Counted from the stretch's first letter, positions 17,914 through 27,298 are shown. The stretch is DNA of 64,000 nt from Alicycliphilus denitrificans K601 (GCF_000204645.1 NC_015422.1:3613001-3677000), one strand, 5' to 3'. Program-made: numbers and translations. The notes: generated by a model from the letters alone, not told the origin.

Positions 17914-19764
17914 ATGATGACGCCCAAAGCCCCGCACCACAGCACCGCATGGCAGCCCGCCGCTGCCCTCCAGAGCACGAGCGCCCGGGCCCTGCGCCAG
18001 GGATGGGCGCTGGTGGCCGCGGCCGTGCTGTCCGCCTGCTCCAGCACGCCGCTGCCGCCCTGGACCACCCAGCCGCCCTCGGCGGCGCAGCCCCCCGCTG
18101 CCGCGCAGGCCAGGCGGCCGGTGCCGCCGCCCCTGGGAACGGCGCCGCGCGGCGAGGCGCCCGCCGCGCCGGTCACGATCACGCCCATCGGACCGAACGC
18201 GCCCGAACCCTCCGCAGCGGCCCCGCTGCCCTACGGCGAGGCCGTCGCGGCGCGCTTTCCCGATCCATCGGTGCGCTACGAGACGCCGGGCCTGGCCGAG
18301 GGGCGGCGCGCCTTCACCACGAATGCCGAGCTCACGCAATGGCTGCGCGACCTGGCGGCAGCGCAGCATGGCGCCACGCGCATGCAGATGCTGGACCTGG
18401 GCCTGTCCCAGCGCGGCACGCCCATCCATGCGCTGGTGCTCACGCGCGCCGCGGGCACGGACGCCATGGCCCTGGAGGCCAGCCGCCGCCCCACGGTGCT
18501 GCTGATCGGCCAGCAGCACGGCGACGAGCCCGCGGGCAGCGAGGCCCTGCTGGTCGTGGCGCGGGAGCTCGCGCAGGGGCTGCTCGAACCCATGCTCGAC
18601 CGCATCAACGTGATCGTCGTGCCGCGCGCCAACCCCGACGGCGCCGACGCCGGCACGCGCGTCACGGCAAGCGGCGCCGACATGAACCGCGACCACCTGC
18701 TGCTGCAAACGCCCGAGGCCCAGGCGCTGGCCAGGCTGGTGCGCAACTACCGCCCCATGGCCATCATCGACGCGCACGAATACACGGTTGCCGGGCGCTT
18801 CCTGGAGAAGTTCCACGCCATCCAGCGCTATGACGTGCTGCTGCAGCACGCGACCACCGCCAACCTGCCCGAGTTCATGACCAAGGCGGCCCTGGAGTGG
18901 TACCGCGCCCCCATGGTGAAGGCGCTGGGCGCCGAGAGCCTGACCCAGGAGTGGTACTACACCACCTCCACCCGCCCCGACGACCTGCGCATCTCCATGG
19001 GCGGCACCCAGCCCGACACCGGGCGCAACGTCAACGGCTTGAAGAATGCCGTCAGCATGCTGCTGGAGACCCGCGGCGTGGGCATCGGCCGCACCCACAT
19101 CCAGCGCCGCGTGCACTCCCATGTCACCGCCATCACCAGCGCACTGCGCAGCACGGTGGAGCGCGCCAACGACCTGGAGCAGGTGCGCTCCTACGAAGCG
19201 CGCGACATCTCCGCCCAAGCCTGCCGCGGCGACATCGTGGTGGAGGCCGGCCCCACGCCGACCCAGCGCGAGCTGGTCATGCTCGACCCCGACACCGGCG
19301 CCGACCGCACGCTGCGCGTGGACTGGAATTCGTCGCTGGAGCTGGTCACGCTGAAGAAACGCCCGCGCCCCTGCGGCTACTGGCTCGCGGGCGGCGCGAG
19401 CGAGGCGGTGGAGCGCCTCAAGCTGCTGGGCCTGCAGGTCATGCGCGTGGCCGAGCCGGGCTCCATACTGGCCGACACCTACCAGGAAACCGGCCGCACG
19501 ACCGCGCAGCGGCAGGACGTGCGCGGCACCGTGGCCGGCGGCCAGGGCATCGTCCGCGTGCAGGTCACGCCCACGCGCAGCGCCATCGACGTGCCCGCCG
19601 AGAGCTACTACGTGCCGCTGAACCAGCCCCTGGCCAACCTGGCCGTCGCGGCGCTGGAGCCCGACACGCAGAACAGCTACTTCGCCAACCGCCTCATCCC
19701 CAACCTGGGCGATACCGCGCGCGTCATGGCACCGCCGTCCCTGGTGTTCGAGGACACGGACTGA
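17914..19764 (+). CDS. M14-family zinc carboxypeptidase-like lipoprotein
   Basis: The 616-residue protein has a membrane segment and lipobox (VLSACSS, Cys about 43), then a Pro-rich linker and an M14 metallopeptidase domain. Zinc ligands are seen in LLIGQQHGDEPAGSEAL (HGDE gives His and Glu) and DAHEY (His), with NPDGADAGTR and DMNRDH lining the pocket. The second half (about residue 360 on) has no domain I recognise. Envelope-anchored M14 enzymes trim peptides or peptidoglycan stems. The long N-terminus before the lipobox suggests that a later start is possible, but no better one is obvious. Confidence 0.82.
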   Translation: MMTPKAPHHSTAWQPAAALQSTSARALRQGWALVAAAVLSACSSTPLPPWTTQPPSAAQPPAAAQARRPVPPPLGTAPRGEAPAAPVTITPIGPNAPEPSAAAPLPYGEAVAARFPDPSVRYETPGLAEGRRAFTTNAELTQWLRDLAAAQHGATRMQMLDLGLSQRGTPIHALVLTRAAGTDAMALEASRRPTVLLIGQQHGDEPAGSEALLVVARELAQGLLEPMLDRINVIVVPRANPDGADAGTRVTASGADMNRDHLLLQTPEAQALARLVRNYRPMAIIDAHEYTVAGRFLEKFHAIQRYDVLLQHATTANLPEFMTKAALEWYRAPMVKALGAESLTQEWYYTTSTRPDDLRISMGGTQPDTGRNVNGLKNAVSMLLETRGVGIGRTHIQRRVHSHVTAITSALRSTVERANDLEQVRSYEARDISAQACRGDIVVEAGPTPTQRELVMLDPDTGADRTLRVDWNSSLELVTLKKRPRPCGYWLAGGASEAVERLKLLGLQVMRVAEPGSILADTYQETGRTTAQRQDVRGTVAGGQGIVRVQVTPTRSAIDVPAESYYVPLNQPLANLAVAALEPDTQNSYFANRLIPNLGDTARVMAPPSLVFEDTD

Positions 19765-19867
19765 AGAATGCCGCCCGCGAGGGGCGAATCGGCGGCCCTC
19801 ACCCGGTATGATTCGACACTTCTGCCCGCGCCATGCCATCGGCATCGGCCGCGGCAGACCTCACCAG

Positions 19868-19944
19868 CTGCCCGTAGCTCAACCGGATAGAGCAATTGCC
19901 TTCTAAGCAATAGGTCGGGGGTTCGAGTCCCTCCGGGCAGGCCA
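19868..19944 (+). tRNA. tRNA-Arg (anticodon TCT)
   Basis: The acceptor stem CTGCCCG/CGGGCAG pairs fully. The anticodon stem ATTGC/GCAAT closes the loop CTTCTAA with anticodon TCT, and the T-arm has GGGGG-TTCGAGT-CCCTC. The discriminator G and an encoded CCA follow, giving 77 nt. It reads AGA/AGG codons. The DNA right after it drops in GC content. Confidence 0.95.
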
Positions 19945-20027
19945 CCGGCCCTTGGCACCAGGCAGTCAACCTGCAATACTTTTGTCACATCGACGGACTC
20001 CTCGTCGGCAATACGGAGACAAAACGT

Positions 20028-20630
20028 ATGCGCAAGATTCTCGGTGCCATTGCAATGGCTGGCTGCATGATGACAGGGGCCAACGCCACGATCGTCTACC
20101 AGTTTCAAGTGACTTCGATGGAGTGCTCGGGGTCGCACTGCGAAGACTGGAGCAGCGAACTCAACTCCTTGACGATCAGCATGTCGGCACCCATTGGCGA
20201 GCTGAACGTGAGGACGGTCGATTGGGGAACCCCCATCGAGAGCACGCAGTACTACAACTCCAACATCGTCGCCGTCGATTTCGCAGCCCTCGATATTTTT
20301 GTGAACATGCAGGAAGGGCGTTGCGAGTCCCCGGTCCTGTGCGAGATGGTGGCAACCCTGCAAGCAAACGATGGATACCTTCAGGGAATCATCAGAACGC
20401 TCAGCACGATGTACGCCGATACTTTCATGTCCACGAACGGATCCGATCTATGGTCCGGGTACCTGAATTCGGATCGTGGACCGACCACCCCGGACAATCG
20501 CCCGATCTATTCCGGTGTCTGGTATGCAGTGCCGGAACCCGGTGCACTTGCCCTGCTGGGCGTGGGCCTCGTCGGGATGGTCGGCGTGCGCCAGCGCCGG
20601 CGCACCGCTGCAGTCGCAGCTTCGACTTGA
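20028..20630 (+). CDS. PEP-CTERM sorting-domain protein
   Basis: The 200-residue exported protein has a signal peptide (residues 1-20, ending GANA) and a C-terminal PEP-CTERM module: VPEPGALALLGVGLVGMVG, then an Arg-rich end QRRRT. Exosortase recognises this signal and anchors or releases the protein, often with exopolysaccharide. The middle part is unique, with a Cys pair (MECSGSHCEDW) near residue 32. Codon use is less GC-rich than in the surroundings, suggesting acquisition. No exosortase gene lies in the window. The gene sits 83 bp behind tRNA-Arg, a frequent insertion spot. Confidence 0.88.
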   Translation: MRKILGAIAMAGCMMTGANATIVYQFQVTSMECSGSHCEDWSSELNSLTISMSAPIGELNVRTVDWGTPIESTQYYNSNIVAVDFAALDIFVNMQEGRCESPVLCEMVATLQANDGYLQGIIRTLSTMYADTFMSTNGSDLWSGYLNSDRGPTTPDNRPIYSGVWYAVPEPGALALLGVGLVGMVGVRQRRRTAAVAAST

Positions 20631-20785
20631 CCGTGTAGGACAAGTACGCGACACCGTGCTCGCGCGGCGTGCATGCGTTGCCTTGCGTCAATGAAGAACT
20701 GATACTGCCTCCGTCGGCCGGACGCAAGCGCTTTGGCCTGGCTCCAATCCGAAGCGCATGGCCTCATCATCCCAGGAGGACGATC

Positions 20786-21082
20786 ATGCTCAAGCGATTC
20801 TTTGATCCCGCAACCATCTACGCCCGCCGCGTCCAGAGTTGCCTGGACGAAGCCCGCATGGCCGCGCTGGAGCATGAAAACGCCGCGGAGCACCATATGG
20901 CCCTGGCCAAGATGTACCGCCACCGCGTTGCGCGGCTGGAGGCGGAACTGGCCCCCGAAGACCGGCAAGCCTCCCTGGTTGCCCAGCCCGCGGCGCCAAT
21001 GCCGCATATCGCAGCGCTCAAGAAGCACAAGGAGACGGGGCAGCGGCAGCCCGCATACCTGACGCAAGGCGCCGCCGGCTGA
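20786..21082 (+). CDS. Small predicted coiled-coil protein of unknown function
   Basis: The 98-residue ORF has an excellent ribosome-binding site (AGGAGGA, about 5 bp before ATG). Residues 10-50 are helix-rich with regularly spaced Ala, Glu and Leu (YARRVQSCLDEARMAALEHE), consistent with a coiled coil. The C-terminus is polar. No family is recognised, and no export signal is present. Orientation and spacing do not tie it to an operon; a 156-bp gap separates it from the PEP-CTERM gene. Confidence 0.55.
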   Translation: MLKRFFDPATIYARRVQSCLDEARMAALEHENAAEHHMALAKMYRHRVARLEAELAPEDRQASLVAQPAAPMPHIAALKKHKETGQRQPAYLTQGAAG

Positions 21083-21099
21083 CCCCCGGTGAGTGGATT

Positions 21100-21213
21100 T
21101 CAGCAGGCCGCGTGAGGCGGCGTGTCCGCGGGCTCGGGCGGCGGCGCGGGGATGTCCGGCTCGACGGGCTGGTCCGCCGGTTCGCGGTGCGCGTGTGCGA
21201 TGCGCGGGATCAT
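21100..21213 (-). CDS. Very small Pro-rich ORF
   Basis: Thirty-seven codons starting MIPRIAHAHRE and ending in a Pro/Glu-rich tail, preceded by AGGAG at about 10 bp. It lies upstream-adjacent to nothing known on its strand and has no recognisable family. The ribosome-binding site and the adjacent small gene in the same direction are the only support, so it may be spurious. Confidence 0.3.
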   Translation of the reverse strand: MIPRIAHAHREPADQPVEPDIPAPPPEPADTPPHAAC

Positions 21214-21245
21214 GGCCTGCGGTCTCCTCTTTCTCGCGCCGCGCC

Positions 21246-21473
21246 TCAATTGTCCTGGCGCTTGATGAGCTTGCGCCCCGTATCGGTGATGTGGAAGATC
21301 CCAGCCGGCGATTTGCCGATGTAGCCCCATTCGAGCAGGCGCCCCGACAGGTGGTGCTTGAGCGCGTCGGGCACGGCGATGGCCTGCCCCATTTCGAGCT
21401 GCTTGAGCGTGGCGATCTCGTCCACCGTGGGTTCGAACGTCGGGGCGTGGTACAGGGGCTGGGCTGTGGCCAT
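21246..21473 (-). CDS. Small winged-helix-like protein of unknown function
   Basis: The 75-residue product begins MATAQPLYHAPTF after AGGAGA at an 8-bp spacing. The region LLEWGYIGKSPAGIFHITDTGRKLI resembles the end of a winged-helix fold, where a wing is followed by a helix, as seen in short DNA-binding or phage-like proteins. There is no export signal. It precedes the tiny Pro-rich ORF on the same strand by 32 bp. I do not recognise a named family. Confidence 0.55.
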   Translation of the reverse strand: MATAQPLYHAPTFEPTVDEIATLKQLEMGQAIAVPDALKHHLSGRLLEWGYIGKSPAGIFHITDTGRKLIKRQDN

Positions 21474-21681
21474 GATGTGCTCTCCTTTTCCGATGGGGAT
21501 TGGATCACGCGGCGCCGGATCCGTTCCACCGGGATTCGGCCATGCCCGGCGCCGCGTGCGCACCAGGGTATTGCGGCCGGGCGCGGCGCGCAATCGGCCA
21601 ATCACCCAGGTGGGTGCACGAGTCTTGCGCCATGGGGGATGATCGCGCCACGTCGAACCCGCCCAGATCCCTCCCCGCCCC

Positions 21682-22053
21682 ATGCTCTACGCCCTCACCG
21701 CGCTTCTGGCCTTTCAACTGCTGGGGGAGGTTCTCGTCTAGCTGCTGGGCCTGCCCCTGCCCGGCGCGGTGGCGGGCATGCTGCTGTTGCTGGCGGGGCT
21801 GCTGGCGCTGGGCCGCGTGCCCCAGGCGCTGGAGCGCGCCGCCGGCGGGTTGCTGCAGCACACGATGCTGCTGTTCATTCCGGCGATCACCGGCGTGATG
21901 CTGCACTTCGACCGCATTGCGCAGGAATGGCGGCCCTTTCTCGTGGCCGGCGTGGCGGGCGCGGCCATCACGCTGGCGGCAACCGCAGGGACGCTGCACT
22001 GGCTGCTGCGCGACTCGCAGAGCGAACGCCCCGATGAGCAGGAGCGGCCCTGA
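21682..22053 (+). pseudogene. CidA/LrgA-family holin-like protein with in-frame amber stop
   Basis: The frame from ATG 21682 reads MLYALTALLAFQLLGEVLV, then TAG (21739-21741), then continues LLGLPLPGAVAGMLLLLAGL, which is the expected CidA/LrgA sequence. The single stop falls at codon 20 of a normal-length (about 123 codon) gene, so it looks like one nonsense change in otherwise intact sequence. A restart at ATG 21778 would lose the first helix. CidA/LrgA proteins are membrane proteins proposed to modulate cell lysis and organic acid export together with CidB. Its stop overlaps the next gene by 1 bp. Confidence 0.75.
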
Positions 22054-22445
22054 TGATGGACGCCCTGCGCACCCTCGCGCCCTGGCTGGCCGCCTCGCCC
22101 CTGCCCTGGCTGGTGCTGACGCTTGTGGCCTACGCGCTGGCGCTGGCGCTGTACCGGCGCAGCGGCGCGCATCCGCTGCTGATCCCGGTGCTGACGGCCG
22201 TGGCCGTGGCCATCATGGGCATCGCGGAGGCAGTGATGGCGGGGCCGCTGCTGCGCCTGCTGCGCGTGCGCGACCCGGCGGTGCGGGGCTTCGCCATCGG
22301 CCTGACGGCGCACGCCATCGGCACTGCGCGCGAGCTGCAGGTGCACCCCACCGCCGGCGCCTTCACGGCCCTGGCCATGGGGCTGGACGGCGTGGCCACG
22401 GCGGTGCTGGCGCCGGTGTGCGTGGCGCTGCTGGGCTGGCTATGA
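22053..22445 (+). pseudogene. CidB/LrgB-family protein with large internal deletion
   Basis: The product is 130 residues against about 230 in the family. The N-terminal helices (WLVLTLVAYALALALYRRSG, HPLLIPVLTAVAVA) join directly to the C-terminal part (MGIAEAVMAGPLLRLLRVRD, then RGFAIGLTAHAIGTARELQ). Roughly 100 internal residues are lacking, but the frame is kept. The junction falls near 22195-22225. The protein is unlikely to work as the usual CidB, matching the nonsense-mutated cidA upstream. The stop overlaps the convergent LysR gene by a few bases. Confidence 0.72.
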
Positions 22446-23390
22446 AGCCCCGGCCGCGGCCATTTCCCCGAGCCACTGCGCGAAGGCCGCCAGCACCGGC
22501 GGCTGGTGCTGCGCGGGGCTGACGAGGTAGTAGCCGCGCTCGCCGCGCAGCGGCTGGGGGCAGGCCACGACGAGCTCGCCGCGCGCCATCTCGGCCTCGA
22601 TGAGCATGGGCGGCATCAGCGCCACGCCCAGCCCATGGGCCGCGGCCACGGCCGTCATGGAGAAGAGCTCGTAGCGCGGCCCGTCGAGCGCGCGCGGCGC
22701 GTCCTGCACGCCCATGGCATCGAACCACTGCCGCCAGCCATGGGGCCGCGTGCTTTGCTGGATCAGCGGCAGCCGCGCCAGCACCTGCGGCGGCACGCCC
22801 TGGTGCGCGCGCCCGGTGCCGCGCGGCATGCCCGACTGCTGCGCGGCCGTCTCCAGCAGGCGCGGGCTGCACACCGGCACCACGTCCTCCTGCATCAGCA
22901 GCTGCGCCTGCACGCCGGGCCAGTTGGCCACCTGCTCGGGCGTGCCGGCGTAGAGCGCGGCATCGAAGCCGGTGTCGGTGAACAGGAAGGGGCGGGTCTG
23001 GGTCTCTATGTGGACCACGATCTCCGGGTGGCGCTCGGCCAGCAGCGGCAGGCGCGGGATCAGCCAGCGCGTGGCGAAGGTGGCGACCGCCGCCAGCGAC
23101 AGCGCCCCCCCGTGGCCCTGGTGCGCCATCACGTCCAGCGTGTCCTGCTCCAGCCCCTGCAGCCAGCGCGCCACCTGGCGCCCGTAGTGCCGCCCCGCGG
23201 GCGTGAGCACCACGCCATGGCGCGTGCGGCGGAACAGCTGCACGCCGAGCTGCTCTTCGAGCGCCAGGATCTGGCGCGAGACGGCGCTTTGCGTGAGCGC
23301 CAGCTCCTGCGCGGCGCGGGTATAGCTCTCGTGCCGCGCAGCGGCCTCGAAACAGGCCAGCGCCTGGGTGGATGGCAGATGTCGTCGCAT
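22440..23390 (-). CDS. LysR-family regulator of the glutaryl-CoA locus (GcvA-like)
   Basis: A 316-residue regulator with an N-terminal HTH ([37 protein letters not shown]) and a C-terminal effector domain of the GcvA subgroup ([25 protein letters not shown]). It is divergent from gcdH, with 171 bp between the starts. In that gap, ATTCCGAAT at 23410-23418 is a short palindrome that could be part of its operator. The placement suggests control of gcdH, the CoA-transferase and the Bug receptor by a dicarboxylate or CoA-ester signal. Confidence 0.88.
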   Translation of the reverse strand: MRRHLPSTQALACFEAAARHESYTRAAQELALTQSAVSRQILALEEQLGVQLFRRTRHGVVLTPAGRHYGRQVARWLQGLEQDTLDVMAHQGHGGALSLAAVATFATRWLIPRLPLLAERHPEIVVHIETQTRPFLFTDTGFDAALYAGTPEQVANWPGVQAQLLMQEDVVPVCSPRLLETAAQQSGMPRGTGRAHQGVPPQVLARLPLIQQSTRPHGWRQWFDAMGVQDAPRALDGPRYELFSMTAVAAAHGLGVALMPPMLIEAEMARGELVVACPQPLRGERGYYLVSPAQHQPPVLAAFAQWLGEMAAAGAS

Positions 23391-23561
23391 GGGCGCATCT
23401 TAGTCAAACATTCCGAATACTCATTTCTGGATGCGAATAACTCGCTTGCGGCGGGCGCATCCACGGAGATACGATCACTTCCGCCACTCCTTTCCATGCC
23501 GCCTCCGCATGCATGGATCCATCCGCCCACCACGTTCACCGCGTTTTGCACTGGAGACACC

Positions 23562-24758
23562 ATGACCCGCGCCGCCTTCCAATGGGACGACCCCTTCCAA
23601 CTCGACCAGCAGCTCACCGAGGACGAGCGCGCCATCCGTGACGCCGCCCGCGCCTACTGCCAGGACAAGCTGGCGCCGCGCGTGCTGGACATGTTCCGCC
23701 ACGAGAAGACCGACGTGAGCATCTTCCGCGAGATGGGCGAGCTGGGCCTGCTGGGCCCGACCATTCCCGCGCAGTACGGCGGCGCCGGCCTGAACTACGT
23801 GAGCTACGGCCTGGTGGCGCGCGAGATTGAGCGCGTGGACTCGGGCTACCGCTCCATGGCCAGCGTGCAGTCGTCGCTGGTGATGGTGCCGATCAACGAG
23901 TTCGGCTCCGAGGCGCAGAAGCAGAAATACCTGCCCAGGCTGGCCAGCGGCGAGTTCATCGGCTGCTTCGGCCTGACCGAGCCCGACCACGGCTCCGACC
24001 CCGGCAGCATGGCCACGCGCGCCTACAAGGTGGACGGCGGCTACCGCCTCAAGGGCAACAAGATGTGGATCACCAACAGCCCCGTGGCCGACGTGTTCGT
24101 GGTCTGGGCCAAGGAGGTGGAACCCTCGGGCGCCGTGGGCCAGATCCGCGGCTTCATCCTGGACAAGGGCATGAAGGGCCTGTCGGCCCCCGCCATCCAC
24201 GGCAAGGTGGGCCTGCGCGCCTCGATCACCGGCGAGATCGTGATGGACGATGTGTTCGTGCCCGAGGAGAACGCCTTCCCCGAAATCCGCGGCCTCAAAG
24301 GCCCCTTCACCTGCCTGAACAGCGCGCGCTTCGGCATCGCCTGGGGCGCCATGGGCGCGGCCGAGTTCTGCTGGCACACCGCGCGCCAGTACACGCTGGA
24401 CCGCAAGCAATTCGGCCGCCCGCTGGCCGCGAACCAGCTCATCCAGAAAAAGCTGGCCGACATGCAGACCGAGATCACCCTGGGCCTGCAGGCCGCGCTG
24501 CGCGTGGGCCGCATGAAGGACGAGCACCAGAACGTGGTGGAGATCACTTCGCTGATCAAGCGCAACAACTGCGGCAAGGCGCTGGACATCGCCCGCCTGG
24601 CGCGTGACATGATGGGCGGCAACGGCATCAGCGACGAGTTCGGCGTGGCGCGCCACCTGGTGAACCTGGAGGTGGTCAACACCTACGAAGGCACGCACGA
24701 CGTGCACGCGCTCATCCTGGGCCGCGCGCAGACCGGCATCGCGGCGTTCGCGAACTAA
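23562..24758 (+). CDS. gcdH: Glutaryl-CoA dehydrogenase
   Basis: A 398-residue acyl-CoA dehydrogenase: [17 protein letters not shown] (FAD/substrate loop), [45 protein letters not shown], and the catalytic glutamate in [17 protein letters not shown]. The insert [15 protein letters not shown] and the ending TGIAAF are those of the decarboxylating GcdH branch, which converts glutaryl-CoA to crotonyl-CoA and CO2 in lysine, tryptophan and aromatic catabolism. ATG 23562 has GGAG about 8 bp upstream. The CoA-transferase follows after a 59-bp gap holding a dispersed repeat. Confidence 0.92.
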   Translation: MTRAAFQWDDPFQLDQQLTEDERAIRDAARAYCQDKLAPRVLDMFRHEKTDVSIFREMGELGLLGPTIPAQYGGAGLNYVSYGLVAREIERVDSGYRSMASVQSSLVMVPINEFGSEAQKQKYLPRLASGEFIGCFGLTEPDHGSDPGSMATRAYKVDGGYRLKGNKMWITNSPVADVFVVWAKEVEPSGAVGQIRGFILDKGMKGLSAPAIHGKVGLRASITGEIVMDDVFVPEENAFPEIRGLKGPFTCLNSARFGIAWGAMGAAEFCWHTARQYTLDRKQFGRPLAANQLIQKKLADMQTEITLGLQAALRVGRMKDEHQNVVEITSLIKRNNCGKALDIARLARDMMGGNGISDEFGVARHLVNLEVVNTYEGTHDVHALILGRAQTGIAAFAN

Positions 24759-24766
24759 CGAAAACC

Positions 24767-24815
24767 ATAGCTGCCGGCGCTTGCTGCGTAAGCGCTGGGG
24801 ACACTTTTTCTTTAA
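24767..24815 (+). repeat. Dispersed AGCGCTTG-type repeat, copy between gcdH and the CoA-transferase
   Basis: ATAGCTGCCGGCGCTTGC then GTAAGCGCT form a palindromic core, ending in a T- and A-rich tail just before ATG 24818. It sits within an operon, so it could act as an RNA hairpin that modulates distal expression. Confidence 0.6.
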
Positions 24816-24817
24816 AA

Positions 24818-26059
24818 ATGAGCATACCCACCCCGGGCGCCCTGGCCGGCATCAAGGTGCTGGACCTGTCGCGCGTGCTGGCCGGCCCCTGGTGCACGCA
24901 GATGCTGGCCGACCTGGGGGCGGACGTGGTCAAGGTCGAGCGCCCCGCGGCCGGCGACGATACGCGCCACTGGGGCCCGCCGTTCCTGCAGGACGGCGCC
25001 GGCCGCGACACGCGCGAGGCCAGCTACTTCACCGCCTGCAACCGCAACAAGCGCAGCATCACCGTGGACATGGCCCACCCCGAGGGCCAGGCCCTGCTGC
25101 GCCGCATGGCGCAGCAGGCCGACGTGGTGGTGGAGAACTTCAAGGTCGGCGGCCTGACGCGGTACGGCCTGGACTACGACAGCCTCAGGGCGCTGAACCC
25201 GCGCCTGGTCTACTGCTCCATCACCGGCTTCGGCCAGACGGGGCCGTACGCCGGGCGCGCCGGCTACGACCTGATGGTGCAGGCCGCCTGCGGCCTCATG
25301 AGCATCACGGGCCACGCCGACGGCGAGCCCGGCGGCGGCCCGCTGAAGGTGGGCGTGGCCGTGATCGACGTGTTCACCGGCCTGTACGCCAGCAACGCCA
25401 TCCTGGCCGCGCTCAACGCCCGCAACGCATCGGGAGAGGGGCAGCACATCGACATGGCGCTGCTGGACGTGGGCATGGCCGTCCTCGCCAACCAGGCCGC
25501 GGGGTTTCTCGCTACCGGCCAGGCCCCTGGCCGCGCCGGCAACATCCACCCGAGCCTGGCTCCCTACCAGGACTTCCAGACGCGCGACGGCAACGTGCTG
25601 CTGGCCATCGGCAACGACGGGCAGTTCGCGCGCTTTTGCGCCGCCGTGGGCCATGACGCCTGGGCGCAGGACGAGCGCTTCGCGACCAACACCGCGCGCG
25701 TGCGCCACCGCGCCGCGCTGCTGGAGCGGCTGGCGCCGCTGATGCGCCAGCGCAGCACGGCCGAGTGGATCGCGCTGCTGGAGGACAAGGCCGTGCCCTG
25801 CGGCCCGATCAACACCATCGCCCAGGCCTTCGACGACCCGCAGGTGCGCGCGCGCGGCACCCGCGTGGACCTGCCGCGCGATGCCGGCGACGGCATCGCC
25901 ACCGTGGCCACCGTCGCCAGCCCCATGCGTCTGTCCGCCACGCCCGTGGCCTACCGCGGCGCCCCGCCCGCGCTGGGCCAGCACACCGACGAGATCCTGC
26001 GCGAACTGGGCCTGGACGCGCCGGCCATCGCCGCCCTCAGGGAAAGCAGGGCCGTCTGA
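24818..26059 (+). CDS. CaiB/BaiF-type (class III) CoA-transferase, probably glutarate-specific
   Basis: The 413-residue protein has all landmarks of family III CoA-transferases: LAGIKVLDLSRVLAGPWCTQ, LADLGADVVKVERP, NRNKRSITVDMAHPEGQ, VVVENFKVGGL, and a SGEGQHIDMALLD segment. It sits directly behind gcdH. The likely reaction is transfer of CoA from succinyl-CoA to glutarate, providing the substrate for GcdH. This role is inferred from position. It is co-transcribed with gcdH and followed 68 bp later by a Bug receptor. Confidence 0.85.
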   Translation: MSIPTPGALAGIKVLDLSRVLAGPWCTQMLADLGADVVKVERPAAGDDTRHWGPPFLQDGAGRDTREASYFTACNRNKRSITVDMAHPEGQALLRRMAQQADVVVENFKVGGLTRYGLDYDSLRALNPRLVYCSITGFGQTGPYAGRAGYDLMVQAACGLMSITGHADGEPGGGPLKVGVAVIDVFTGLYASNAILAALNARNASGEGQHIDMALLDVGMAVLANQAAGFLATGQAPGRAGNIHPSLAPYQDFQTRDGNVLLAIGNDGQFARFCAAVGHDAWAQDERFATNTARVRHRAALLERLAPLMRQRSTAEWIALLEDKAVPCGPINTIAQAFDDPQVRARGTRVDLPRDAGDGIATVATVASPMRLSATPVAYRGAPPALGQHTDEILRELGLDAPAIAALRESRAV

Positions 26060-26127
26060 TTTTTTCACCCACCCCCGCCATCACTGGCATCGCATTGCTT
26101 GCACATTTCAAAAAAGGAGATAAGCAC

Positions 26128-27096
26128 ATGATCCGTCGCACCGCCCTCACCCTGGGCATGCTGGCCCTGCTGGGTACCACGGCCCATGCCCAGTCGAGCT
26201 ACCCCACCAAGCCCATCCGCCTGCTCGTGCCCTTCGCCGCGGGCGGCACCACCGACCTGATCGCCCGCGTGGTGGCCGACCCGCTGGGCCGCGAACTGGG
26301 CCAGCCCGTGGTGGTGGAGAACAAGGGCGGCGGCGGCGGCGCCATCGGCGCGGCCGAAACCGCCCGCTCCGCGCCCGACGGCTACAACCTGGGCGTGGCC
26401 ACCGTCTCCACCACGGCCACCAACCCGGCCATCAACCCCAAGATCCCCTACAACGTGTTCACGGATTTCACGCCCGTCGTGAACATCGCGGCCACGCCCA
26501 ACGTCATTGCCGCCAACCCCCAGTTCGCCGGCAAGGACTACAAGAGCTTCCTCGCAGAGGTCAAGAAGAACCCCGGCAAGTACTCGTTCGGCTCGCCCGG
26601 CACCGGCAGCATCGGCCATCTGATGATGGAAATGTTCATGCTGGAGACGGGCGCCCAGATGATCCACGTGCCCTACCGCGGCTCCGGCCCCGCCCTCAAC
26701 GACGCCGTGGCGGGCCAGATTCCGCTGATCTTCGACAACCTGCCCTCAGCCCTGCCCTTCATCAAGGAAAAGCGCCTCACCGCCCTCGTGGTGGCCGCGC
26801 CCCAACGCCTGGCCGTGCTGCCGGACGTGCCCACGCTGGCCGAGGTGGGCGCGCCCAACGTGAACCGCATGGCGTACTACGGCATCGTCGGCCCCAAAGG
26901 CCTGCCCAAGGACATCGTGGACAAGGTGAACGCCGCCGTGCGCAAGGTGCTCAAGGACCCCGCGATCCGCAAGCGCATCGAGGACACGGGCTCGCTGATC
27001 GTCGCCGATACGCCCGAGAAGTTCGCGCAGGAAATCAAGGCCGAGTACACCGCCTACAAGAACGTGGTGGACAAGCAGAAGCTCACGATGGATTGA
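26128..27096 (+). CDS. Bug/TctC-type periplasmic solute receptor
   Basis: A 322-residue receptor with signal peptide (ending TTAHAQ), YPTKPIRLLVPFAAGGTTDL and VVENKGGGGGAIGAAETA, the classic Bug domain that closes round carboxylates. Later ones are GKYSFGSPGTGSIGHL and HVPYRGSGPALNDAVAGQI. The ribosome-binding site AAAGGAGA is strong. No TctA/TctB membrane partners are seen, as usual for this expanded family. Position after gcdH and the CoA-transferase suggests glutarate or a related dicarboxylate as ligand. A terminator closes the unit. Confidence 0.9.
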   Translation: MIRRTALTLGMLALLGTTAHAQSSYPTKPIRLLVPFAAGGTTDLIARVVADPLGRELGQPVVVENKGGGGGAIGAAETARSAPDGYNLGVATVSTTATNPAINPKIPYNVFTDFTPVVNIAATPNVIAANPQFAGKDYKSFLAEVKKNPGKYSFGSPGTGSIGHLMMEMFMLETGAQMIHVPYRGSGPALNDAVAGQIPLIFDNLPSALPFIKEKRLTALVVAAPQRLAVLPDVPTLAEVGAPNVNRMAYYGIVGPKGLPKDIVDKVNAAVRKVLKDPAIRKRIEDTGSLIVADTPEKFAQEIKAEYTAYKNVVDKQKLTMD

Positions 27097-27122
27097 GTTC
27101 CCCCGCTCGCGCACGCCCGCAG

Positions 27123-27150
27123 GCCCCGCCCTCCCCCGGCGGGGCTTTTT
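27123..27150 (+). terminator. Rho-independent terminator of the gcdH operon
   Basis: The stem GCCCCGCC/GGCGGGGC (8 bp) is followed by TTTTT. It lies 27 bp after the Bug receptor stop codon. Confidence 0.85.
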
Positions 27151-27298
27151 GCTGGAGCCCCTGCAACATGGCGACACAATGGTGAAGAATGCGCAAAACC
27201 CGGCAAAGCCGGTGCCGCCGGGTCAACCAAAGAGCCCCGCCGCGCGTCTGACACTAAAGCCCCGGCACGAGCCGCCACCACTGCACAGGGAGACCTCC

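Noticed and set aside
21739..21741. TAG in the cidA-like gene as a recoded codon (pyrrolysine or read-through)
   Set aside because: No pyrrolysine machinery is hinted at, and the partner gene is also damaged, so a nonsense mutation is simpler.
19868..22445. tRNA-Arg as the attachment site of an integrated element
   Set aside because: No integrase gene and no repeat of the tRNA 3' end were found downstream in the window.
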